The notes beneath the pieces are model-generated. The model was given only the letters and a program-made list of their open reading frames with translations, made no database searches and was not told the origin of the DNA. Positions 6,074-12,388 of a stretch of 41,090 bases of DNA are shown piece after piece. The DNA is from a virus. The position numbers and the translations under genes are program-made. How positions within the stretch are numbered: position 1 is the stretch's first letter; each line of letters begins with the position of its first letter. Where the stretch lies: positions 1 to 41,090 of IMG/VR virus record IMGVR_UViG_3300023110_000073; one strand, 5' to 3'.

Positions 6074-6337
6074 CTACCCCTGCTCCTCATCTGGGTCAAG
6101 AATAATGTCGGCCAGCGCGTCGGCCTCCTTCTCCAGCGTGGCGATCAACGCAACCACGTCGCGCCGCGCCCGCCGCACGAATACCCGGAACTGTGCCGGG
6201 GCCTGCGCCTCGTACACGGCGTACAGGGCGTCGGCTTCCTGAGTGAACGAACCCTCGCGCTGTACTAGGTAATCCACGTCCGGTGGGTAGTCCAGTTCAG
6301 GCAAGTCGTCGAACAGCGTCTTGTTCTTGTCAGTCAT
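6074..6337 (-). CDS. Hypothetical acidic protein (87 aa)
   Basis: A small acidic protein (DDLPELDYPPDVDYL near the N-terminus, DPDEEQG at the C-terminus) with a helical middle rich in Ala, Arg and Val. ATG 6337 has AGGGGA upstream and overlaps the end of the preceding gene by 8 nt, which indicates coupling. No family is recognised. It lies in the replication operon between a small hypothetical gene and the spacer holding the plus-strand terminator. Confidence 0.6.
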   Translation of the reverse strand: MTDKNKTLFDDLPELDYPPDVDYLVQREGSFTQEADALYAVYEAQAPAQFRVFVRRARRDVVALIATLEKEADALADIILDPDEEQG

Positions 6338-6647
6338 AGAAGCCGGTCCCCTGTGCCCTGATCTTGTCCTGCAAGACTTTTCGCGCGTTCGTTGCGCAGT
6401 CCTCCAACGTCTTGCCGCTGGCCTGCACATGCACCGTGGTGTTGTCGATCCGCAGGTGGCAGTTGGCCACCCACTCATCGTCCAAGTTGCGCGAGAAATC
6501 GCAGATGCCGTTTCGCACAGAAACCGCGAAGGTCAGGTCGTACAGGGCTTGCAGGTCACTCACGCTCGGCATTCCGTTCGCACGACGATGCCGGTCGAAA
6601 TTATCTGCCGCTTCGGCGTAAGTGCTTTCCAGTGGATGCAGCGTCAT
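6330..6647 (-). CDS. Hypothetical protein (105 aa)
   Basis: A soluble 105-residue protein. The N-terminal half looks helical (ESTYAEAADNFDRHRRANG); the C-terminal half looks like two or three strands followed by a helix (HLRIDNTTVHVQASGKTLEDCATNA). ATG 6647 overlaps the rusA stop as ATGA, so it is translated by coupling to the resolvase gene. No domain family is recognised. Confidence 0.6.
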   Translation of the reverse strand: MTLHPLESTYAEAADNFDRHRRANGMPSVSDLQALYDLTFAVSVRNGICDFSRNLDDEWVANCHLRIDNTTVHVQASGKTLEDCATNARKVLQDKIRAQGTGFYD

Positions 6648-7081
6648 TCTGGGTTCACCATTCCGAACTCAACGTAGGTTCCCGGTTTGTCGTTGATCGA
6701 CCACCGCTTTGTGACCCGGACATTGACCATGCGGGCGTCGTCTGGAACACCGCCAGCAGCAACGATCGGGTCAGTCACCATCTTCAGCAGGTTGTCCGCG
6801 TCTGGCTTGATACCCGGGTAGGGCTTGCGCAGCCCTTCCGCTGACAGTTCGCCGTTCTTCTTGAAGTGCCCCTTTGGCCTTGTGAACGACGCCTCCACGC
6901 GAACGGACCAGTAGCAGTCGTCCGGCAGGCGCGGCATCCCTTCCTCGCGCCACGCCAACTCCACGCGCTGCTGTGATTCCACATCTTTTGGCGCGGTGTA
7001 GACGCGGGCGTACTTCCCCCGCGACGCAACCCGCGGTCTGCCCATGCCCCGGATTTCACCGGGTATGAACAGGGTGAACAT
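6644..7081 (-). CDS. rusA: RusA-family Holliday junction resolvase
   Basis: RusA enzymes are dimeric magnesium-dependent nucleases that cut four-way junctions left by recombination or replication. The 145-residue product has the family core KPDADNLLKMVTDP followed by DDARMVNVRVTKRW. Its conserved aspartates are the expected catalytic residues. The N-terminus FTLFIPGEIRGMGRPRV also fits the family. It would resolve junctions produced by the exonuclease/RecT pair upstream, and so prepare DNA for packaging. ATG 7081 has only a weak GAGAG site; a GTG at 7099, overlapping the preceding small gene, is possible and adds six residues. Confidence 0.87.
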   Translation of the reverse strand: MFTLFIPGEIRGMGRPRVASRGKYARVYTAPKDVESQQRVELAWREEGMPRLPDDCYWSVRVEASFTRPKGHFKKNGELSAEGLRKPYPGIKPDADNLLKMVTDPIVAAGGVPDDARMVNVRVTKRWSINDKPGTYVEFGMVNPE

Positions 7082-7091
7082 GCTCTCGTAT

Positions 7092-7199
7092 TCACTCACC
7101 GTCGTACCACATCCAGATTCCAGCCCCGACACACAGGAGGATCGCGCCGACCAGTATCCAGCCCTCAAACCCTGCGGGGTTCAACGGGTTCCAGTTCAT
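7092..7199 (-). CDS. Tiny membrane protein (35 aa)
   Basis: A 35-residue product: MNWNPLNPAGFEG, then one hydrophobic helix (WILVGAILLCVGAGIWMW) and the tail YDGE. It starts in an ATGA overlap with the 77-residue membrane protein, so the two are made together. It sits two genes after a secreted Rpf-like lysozyme, so a holin or lysis-helper role is possible. The main lysis cassette is elsewhere (23055-24122), and function is not established. Confidence 0.6.
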   Translation of the reverse strand: MNWNPLNPAGFEGWILVGAILLCVGAGIWMWYDGE

Positions 7200-7429
7200 T
7201 TCTCGTTCTCCAGTCGGATGAGGTCATCCGGGTCCTCATGCTCTGGATCAGCAAACCAGTCGCGTTCCATCCGATTCAGATGTTCACGCTCCTTATTCCG
7301 GTGCCAATCCCTTTCCGCCTTCCGGCGCACGCGGTGCGCACGATCGTCGTGCATCTCCGCAATAGCGACGATGACTATTCCGATCACCGCGATCACCGCG
7401 AGCGCCGTTAGGAAGGTGTTGCTGATCAC
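7196..7429 (-). CDS. Single-pass membrane protein with charged cytoplasmic tail (77 aa)
   Basis: The N-terminal helix (about residues 5-24, FLTALAVIAVIGIVIVAIAE) would cross the membrane. The remaining 50 residues are highly charged and probably coiled-coil (HRVRRKAERDWHRNKEREHL). The GTG start at 7429 is chosen because TAGGAGC, overlapping the stop of the lysozyme gene, gives it a good ribosome site. It could be a holin-like or scaffold-type membrane factor linked to the Rpf-like enzyme. No family is recognised. Confidence 0.62.
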   Translation of the reverse strand: MISNTFLTALAVIAVIGIVIVAIAEMHDDRAHRVRRKAERDWHRNKEREHLNRMERDWFADPEHEDPDDLIRLENEK

Positions 7430-7436
7430 TTTGCTC

Positions 7437-7964
7437 CTAGTAGCAAGCCCATGCGCTAAAGCCGTACCGTCGGGCAAGTGCTACTGCCCCCATAAGGCCC
7501 TCGGCGGGGGTGGCCCCGGGGAATGAGTACCCCGTTGCCGAGTTGATGTAGCGCCCGTTTCCGTTCCAGATTCCGAACGCCGACGAGTACCGGGGGAGAT
7601 CAAGGCCCCAGCGCAACTTTGCCCACTTGCTCTTCGCAGGCGGGTGCCCCTTCGTCGGTGGCTTCTTGTACCCGGGGGAGCGCGTGCCCATTTCGCACAC
7701 GCCGATGCGGTACATCACCGCCTGCTCCGTGGGCGACGTGCGCTTCAGCGCCTCGTTCCACGTCGGCTTTTTCGGGTAAGCAGTGTGAGTCCTCTTCCAC
7801 TGCTTCATGCAAGCGGCCCGGGTAACAGTTGACCGGGTGCGCTCGGAGTCGATCTTCACCGGATGCTTCGCGCATGGCTTCGACTTGTGGTCTGCCATCG
7901 CAACCTGACTGGTTCCCGCGAGGGGGATCAGAAGTGCGGTGGCCGCGATTACGAACTTCCTCAT
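7437..7964 (-). CDS. Secreted Rpf-like / transglycosylase-type muralytic enzyme
   Basis: A clear Sec signal peptide opens the 175-residue protein: MRK, a hydrophobic core, and a likely cleavage after AMA near residue 24. The mature C-terminal domain has GVCEMGTRS, with the catalytic-type Glu beside a Cys. A YSSAFGIWNG stretch and a final AEGLMGAVALARRYGFSAWAC follow. That order and the paired cysteines match the lysozyme-like fold of resuscitation-promoting factors, which cleave peptidoglycan outside the membrane. ATG 7964 has AAGAGG upstream. It sits in the early/replication operon, followed by two small membrane proteins, away from the late lysis genes. Fold assignment is probable; the biological role is open. 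Confidence 0.75.
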   Translation of the reverse strand: MRKFVIAATALLIPLAGTSQVAMADHKSKPCAKHPVKIDSERTRSTVTRAACMKQWKRTHTAYPKKPTWNEALKRTSPTEQAVMYRIGVCEMGTRSPGYKKPPTKGHPPAKSKWAKLRWGLDLPRYSSAFGIWNGNGRYINSATGYSFPGATPAEGLMGAVALARRYGFSAWACY

Positions 7965-7984
7965 ACAGTGAACCTCTTGCTTGC

Positions 7985-8320
7985 TTACAGGTCGTCCACG
8001 TCACGGCTCACGGTTGCGACACCGTCGATGTCGTATTCCGTGCCTGCGACGTGAGTAATGATGGCAATCAACCTCTCTCTGACCTCGTCTTCCGAAGTCT
8101 CAACTGGTTGATTGACGTACTCCGCAGCGAAAGTCGCGGCGGGGATTCGGTAGCGCGTTCCGATCTTGACGAACGGAACAAGGCCACCCTTGATCCACCT
8201 ACGAACGGTTGCCTGAGAGACGTTCATGTAGGTGGCAACTTGCGGAACAGAAAGCATCTGGCGATTGACGATTCGGAGATCGTCACTCGTCAGTTCGTCA
8301 CTCGTCGTCGGATTCGTCAT
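7985..8320 (-). CDS. Excisionase-family helix-turn-helix protein (111 aa)
   Basis: The central segment MLSVPQVATYMNVSQATVRRWIKGGLVPFVKIGTRYRIP (written here as a description of residues about 22-60) is a MerR/excisionase-type winged helix: helix, turn, recognition helix TVRRWI, then the Gly-Thr-Arg-Tyr wing. The C-terminal 50 residues are acidic and unassigned. The gene overlaps the upstream helix-turn-helix gene by 23 nt. It may bend DNA for the tyrosine recombinase at 35814-36578 or regulate early transcription. The DNA-binding call is firm; the role is inference. Confidence 0.78.
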   Translation of the reverse strand: MTNPTTSDELTSDDLRIVNRQMLSVPQVATYMNVSQATVRRWIKGGLVPFVKIGTRYRIPAATFAAEYVNQPVETSEDEVRERLIAIITHVAGTEYDIDGVATVSRDVDDL

Positions 8321-8498
8321 TCGGAGTGAGGATCTTCTGCATGTCGGCTTCGGTCAGATACCAGCGCTGACCAATCTTGACGGCAGGGATGTTCTTCAAG
8401 CGGACGTTGCGCCACATCCACTGGTACGCGGCCCGACCCTCTAGGTCGGGCCGCATAGTCTCTGCTGCTTCCTTGATTGTTATGAGCCTTTCGCTCAC
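8298..8498 (-). CDS. Small excisionase-family helix-turn-helix protein (66 aa)
   Basis: Sixty-six residues form one winged-helix unit of the same kind as the next gene: LITIKEAAETM, then AYQWMWRNVRLKNIP and the wing VKIGQRWYL. An acidic tail (NDESDDE) ends it. The GTG start at 8498 follows GAGGGGGAG, a strong ribosome site made by the end of the recT-like gene. The two proteins look like diverged tandem paralogues, sharing the V-K-I-G-x-R-[WY] wing. Either could be an excisionase or a small repressor. Confidence 0.75.
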   Translation of the reverse strand: MSERLITIKEAAETMRPDLEGRAAYQWMWRNVRLKNIPAVKIGQRWYLTEADMQKILTPNDESDDE

Positions 8499-9394
8499 TA
8501 CTCCCCCTCAGCGTTTTCCATCATTTCCAAAGACTCAGGCCACGACTCCACCACGGTGATGAGCATGTCGTAGGCGTCGGTCCTGATCTCCTTCGTGGAC
8601 TCCACCTTGCACAGCCACTTGACGATCCGCTTCAGCGTGGCCTGCGTGTCCTCCGGTATTGCTTCCCGGGCGGTTGCCCAAAGCCGACGGATCTGCGCCT
8701 GCGTGATGAACTCAACCGCAACGGCCTCCGCCTCCACGGGCGGTTCCTCCACCACAACAACTTCATCGGTGTCGTTCCCTTCTTCGACGATCTCGCCCAG
8801 CACCGGCTCGTCAGTTTCCGGCTCGCTGACGCGCACAGTCTCGGTCGGGATCTCCGGCTGGTCCCCGAGGTCTGCACGCGGGTGCGCGTAGTCCTCGGGG
8901 TCGGGGTCACCGACGGGAAGGTTCATGGCGACCTCCGGGCAGTACAGGCGGACCGCACGAGACGTAGCGCGGGCAGCCAGCATCTCTGCCGGAAAGTTTG
9001 TCCATGCGGGGTTTTTTGTCAGCCCCGCCTTCTTTGCGTCGTCGATCGTGAAGGCCACGGGCGGCATCGCCTCCCATTCCCCGGTGCGCTTCGACTTGCG
9101 CCAGATGGTGACCGTGGCCTGCTCGCGGCTGGTTTCGATCTCGTAGTCCACGTTCGGGCTGTTGTTGATCAGCCCGCGCAGCGCTTCGGGCTTGACCATC
9201 GGTCGGCCCTTTACTTCTTCGATGTGCCACAGACCGGTTTCCGGCGCGAGACCAAGTGACTGCGCAGCAGCCAACTTGACCCCGGCCGAACCGGCGGAGG
9301 ACGCCCAGCCTGCGTCCGCCGCCGCCTTAGCGATGCGAGCGATCTCTGACATTGGGAGTCGCTTCTCGGGAAGGTTGTCGCTTTCGTCGCTCAT
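8498..9394 (-). CDS. RecT-like single-strand annealing protein with acidic linker and C-terminal domain
   Basis: RecT-type proteins anneal single strands generated by a partner 5'-3' exonuclease. Residues about 12-185 have the RecT-family look: repeated helices, GLAPETGLWHIEEVKGRPMVKPEALRGLI (residue ~50-80), then WTNFPAEMLAARATSRAVRLYCPEV, which resembles the family's conserved A-x-R motif. A Glu/Asp/Pro-rich linker (about 190-240) joins a helical C-terminal domain (about 240-298, ITQAQIRRLWATAREAIPED) that may bind partners. It starts in a TAATG overlap with the ParB-like gene and is two genes after the exonuclease, the usual Red-type arrangement with an insertion. Confidence 0.75.
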   Translation of the reverse strand: MSDESDNLPEKRLPMSEIARIAKAAADAGWASSAGSAGVKLAAAQSLGLAPETGLWHIEEVKGRPMVKPEALRGLINNSPNVDYEIETSREQATVTIWRKSKRTGEWEAMPPVAFTIDDAKKAGLTKNPAWTNFPAEMLAARATSRAVRLYCPEVAMNLPVGDPDPEDYAHPRADLGDQPEIPTETVRVSEPETDEPVLGEIVEEGNDTDEVVVVEEPPVEAEAVAVEFITQAQIRRLWATAREAIPEDTQATLKRIVKWLCKVESTKEIRTDAYDMLITVVESWPESLEMMENAEGE

Positions 9395-10272
9395 TAGAAC
9401 GGCCTCACTACGAGGTTGCCGTTCATGTCCAGAATGCCCGGGAACTCCTCGCGTGGCTTGTAATGGACGCGCTGCACCGGGACGTTCAGGATCCACTTGT
9501 TCCACGTCTTGATGATCAGCGCCGTCTCCACGGTGGACGTGACGGGGTCGCTGCTCCCATGCCGGTGCGTGTGACGGTTGCGCATCCACTTCACCAGTGC
9601 GATGCGCGGGTCGCCCGCTGTCATTCCGATGCCGGAATTGATCGGCTCCCAGAACTCGTCCAGTAACCCGGACGTGTTCATTGCGTACTTCCGCACCATC
9701 CAGTTGAAGGAGTTGACGGCCGTCGTTCGCAGGTAGCCCTGCCGACCCATCCACCCGTTGAACAGGGCCGGGTTTTCCTCCATGTACCTCGCTGCCTCGG
9801 CGTGGGTCGGTCGGTTCGCGGTGTCGCGCAGGCCCTCCTTCTCCCATCGCCAGACGAAGGACAGCACCGCTGCCCGGGCGTTGTGGTCCTTGTGCCCCAT
9901 CAGCATGAGCATGTCGCCAATGGTCCGCTTTGTTCCGGTGTCGATGTCCTTGAATGCGTTGGGCGTCACGCCGGTGACCAACACCGTGGTGAACGGAACT
10001 CCCGCCCGGACGCACGCCATAAGGCGGTGCTGCCCGTTCAGCAGGTTTCCGTTCGCGTCGATGGTGATCGACTCGCCCGTGAGCGACCAGTTCCCGGCCC
10101 TCATGTCTCGGGAATACCGCTCAACCACGGTCATACGCGGCTTGCGGTTGTTCTGGTTGTTGTTCAGATAGCGCTGTGCGTCCGCGGGCGTGATCTCCAC
10201 GACCTCGGCGTTTTCCTGCTGCTGCTTCCTCATGCTGATCATCTTCTTGAACTCCAGTGTCCTAGTGGTCAT
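9394..10272 (-). CDS. ParB/sulfiredoxin-like domain protein (292 aa)
   Basis: The recognisable core is NGNLLNGQHRLMACVRAG (about residues 80-97), the G-Q-H-R motif of ParB N-terminal-like domains, preceded by ITPADAQRYLNNN and ERYSRDMRAGNW. The C-terminal 180 residues are helical and Trp-rich with no family I know. In phages such proteins are often labelled ParB-like nucleases, but activity is rarely shown. It sits between the exonuclease and the RecT-like protein and is coupled to both (ATGA and TAATG overlaps). That suggests a recombination or DNA-end role rather than segregation. ATG 10272 has GGAAAGG upstream. Confidence 0.68.
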   Translation of the reverse strand: MTTRTLEFKKMISMRKQQQENAEVVEITPADAQRYLNNNQNNRKPRMTVVERYSRDMRAGNWSLTGESITIDANGNLLNGQHRLMACVRAGVPFTTVLVTGVTPNAFKDIDTGTKRTIGDMLMLMGHKDHNARAAVLSFVWRWEKEGLRDTANRPTHAEAARYMEENPALFNGWMGRQGYLRTTAVNSFNWMVRKYAMNTSGLLDEFWEPINSGIGMTAGDPRIALVKWMRNRHTHRHGSSDPVTSTVETALIIKTWNKWILNVPVQRVHYKPREEFPGILDMNGNLVVRPF

Positions 10273-11126
10273 TCCGCAGCCTTTCCTGACTGCTCTGTTC
10301 CGAAGACTTCCTTCTCCAGCCCGTATGCCCATCGCCCGCCAACTTCGCGGACGTGCATGAACATGCGCTGTACCTCCGGCCCGCTGTCGACCTCAATGAG
10401 CCGCCAGCCGTCCGGACTCACGTCAAAGACCCACGACGTTTCGATCCCGTACGACTCCGTCGGAACCGGCTCGTCGTTGTCCATAACGAACTCGCTTGCC
10501 CGGTACGCAGCCAACTGAAGCGCTGCCTCCGGGTACGCGCGTCCGGTCTTGATGTCGAACACGCCGACCTTGCCGCCAATGTTCACGATGGCGTCAAGCG
10601 TCCCGGCGTATCCGGCTGATGCGTTCCAGCAGGTTGCTTCCTGCACGATGAACTCGGGGTTCACGTCCTCCACGAAGGAGAGGAACTGCATGACGTACGG
10701 GCGAACCTCGTCGTCAAGGCTCTGCATCAGCGTGGCAACGTCGCCAACGTGGCGGGCGTCACCCAACTGCTCAATGGCGTTATGCACCGCCGTCCCGACC
10801 TCGCCAGCCATGTCGCGCTTGCGGTCGGGGTAGCGCTTCAGCAGGTCGATGGCTTCCTCGCGCTGACCCTTCTCGTGCAGTAGCGCCAGTACGTCGAAGT
10901 TGTCGTACGCCTGCTCGGCTGTGTACTTCTTAGCCCAGTTGACCAGCGCGGGCTTCGGAATGCCGCGGCTGATCAACGTCGTCACTGAGTACAGCCGGAC
11001 CGGGTCGCTCAACTGCACAACCCCGTCGTCCGACCACTCGCTTTGCGTGACCTCGTACCAGCGGACACCACGGTTTGTGGTGACCTGCTTGATCTCTGTC
11101 ACGACTCTGCTTCCTGCCTGTCCCAT
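10269..11126 (-). CDS. PD-(D/E)XK exonuclease, RecB/Cas4-like (RecE partner type)
   Basis: A 285-residue nuclease of the RecB/Cas4 class. Motifs in order are GTAVHNAIE (His of the family's first motif), GYAGTLDAIV (metal-binding Asp), FDIKTGRAYPEA (D-x-K catalytic pair) and QLAAYRASE (Q-x3-Y). It probably degrades one strand of phage DNA ends to feed the RecT-like annealing protein two genes on. It is the first gene of the early operon. ATG 11126 carries AGGAA 6 nt upstream and lies 28 nt downstream of a near-consensus promoter. Confidence 0.87.
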   Translation of the reverse strand: MGQAGSRVVTEIKQVTTNRGVRWYEVTQSEWSDDGVVQLSDPVRLYSVTTLISRGIPKPALVNWAKKYTAEQAYDNFDVLALLHEKGQREEAIDLLKRYPDRKRDMAGEVGTAVHNAIEQLGDARHVGDVATLMQSLDDEVRPYVMQFLSFVEDVNPEFIVQEATCWNASAGYAGTLDAIVNIGGKVGVFDIKTGRAYPEAALQLAAYRASEFVMDNDEPVPTESYGIETSWVFDVSPDGWRLIEVDSGPEVQRMFMHVREVGGRWAYGLEKEVFGTEQSGKAAE

Positions 11127-11153
11127 GTAAGTTCCTGTCGTCGTGTAGACGGG

Positions 11154-11182
11154 AACATACTGGCTGAGATTCAGGAAGTCAA
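11154..11182 (-). promoter_or_regulatory. Near-consensus sigma-70 promoter of the early operon
   Basis: On the minus strand TTGACT (11182-11177), an exact 17-nt spacer, and TATGTT (11159-11154) would start transcription near 11147, about 20 nt upstream of the exonuclease ATG. It is the best promoter match in the window and probably drives the run of coupled genes down to the primase. Confidence 0.75.
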
Positions 11183-11211
11183 AGTGCTACCCACGGCTAA
11201 TCCCGCAAATG

Positions 11212-12387
11212 CTACTGGCGGCGAACCCCGATGTGGATGTGGTCGTGATGGTTCCCGCCGGTGTTGGTCCTCCACAAGACCTGCACCCGGTAGTTGCCGA
11301 TCTTGCCGTTGTAGGTGCCGCCGGTAGCGCCCCAGTTGTCGGGTCCGCCCAGTGCCTTGACGATGCGCGACGCAGCGGCGTCTGTGCGGCCGTCTCCGGG
11401 CCTTCCCGGCAGGTCGATGGCGTAAGAGGTAGTAGACCCTTCCCAGTGGTCGCTGGTGTTGTTAGACGCCGTAATACGGCGGCTGCGCTTCTGGCTGCTG
11501 GGCGTGATGCCGCTAAGGCGCTGCAACTGAAGCGCGATCGGCAGCGACCCGCCCCAGTTCCCGCCTTCTCCACCGCGAACCACCTTGCCGCTGTCCACGG
11601 CCCCCTCGGGTAGCGCGGTCACGTTGGTGAAGGTTTCCTGCGGTGTAGTCGCAGTCGACGCCATCTGGCCCATGTTCTTGGTCAGCGTGCCGTACAAGGC
11701 GCTGAAGTCCGGCTCCTTCGGCTTCTCCTTGTTCTGCTCTGCCTGCTCATCGGCGTAGGACATGAACGTGCGCTTTGGCGACGTTGTTCCGCCCAAAGCC
11801 CAGTTCTCTGACTCCTTCAGCCATTTCTGCATCGCCGCAGGGTCAGGCAGGCTAATCGTGGCTATTCCTTTTGGCGCCCCGCTTGCAGCGTCCGTTGCTG
11901 CTGCGCTCAGGTCTGACGACGCAAGCCCGGCCCCGCCCGGCCCCAGCCCGCGCACTGCTGATGACGGGTTGCCGCCGAGTTCGCGGAAGAACTGGCTTAC
12001 TGCCGACGGCCAGCCGCCGTTAGTTCCGTTCGGGTCGTTGCTGGCACCGACCGGCGCCCAGATGCGGGCGATCTCGGGGATGGTTTTGGCGTTCTTGTAG
12101 TACGCCCGCATTCCGGACGTATCGGCGTTGGCGCCCAGCGCCTTGCCTGCGATCTGGATTGCGTTGCGCGGATTGCCGTACGAAGTCGCAGATCCGTAAC
12201 CGAACGGGCCGCTGGCCCCGACGCCGGTCTTCCCAAACTGCGTTTCGATTCCCGAGATAGCAGGGAGGATGCGGTAGTCCAGCCCGTACTGGTCGGCCAC
12301 GTTGACGAAATCCTGCGCGTACGAGGCGAGGGGTGACCCCTTCCTGCGGAAGAAGTCGGCCAGTTGTGTTGTGCGTTGGTCAGCCAC
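11212..12387 (-). CDS. Virion-associated two-domain lysin (lysozyme-like + LAS metallopeptidase)
   Basis: Residues about 10-130 resemble a lysozyme/transglycosylase-like domain (ADQYGLDYRILPAISGIETQFGK, with the likely catalytic Glu in GIETQ). A long Ala/Gly/Ser- and Glu-rich linker follows (about 130-280). The C-terminal 95 residues have SDHWEGSTTSYAIDLP and HHDHIHIG, the S-x-H...D and H-x-H zinc ligands of D-Ala-D-Ala carboxypeptidase-type LAS enzymes. It would cut both glycan and peptide bonds. It directly follows the three probable ejection proteins, so it is likelier to act at DNA entry than at lysis. The GTG start at 12387 abuts the stop of the 1689-residue gene. Confidence 0.75.
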   Translation of the reverse strand: MADQRTTQLADFFRRKGSPLASYAQDFVNVADQYGLDYRILPAISGIETQFGKTGVGASGPFGYGSATSYGNPRNAIQIAGKALGANADTSGMRAYYKNAKTIPEIARIWAPVGASNDPNGTNGGWPSAVSQFFRELGGNPSSAVRGLGPGGAGLASSDLSAAATDAASGAPKGIATISLPDPAAMQKWLKESENWALGGTTSPKRTFMSYADEQAEQNKEKPKEPDFSALYGTLTKNMGQMASTATTPQETFTNVTALPEGAVDSGKVVRGGEGGNWGGSLPIALQLQRLSGITPSSQKRSRRITASNNTSDHWEGSTTSYAIDLPGRPGDGRTDAAASRIVKALGGPDNWGATGGTYNGKIGNYRVQVLWRTNTGGNHHDHIHIGVRRQ

Positions 12388-12388
12388 G

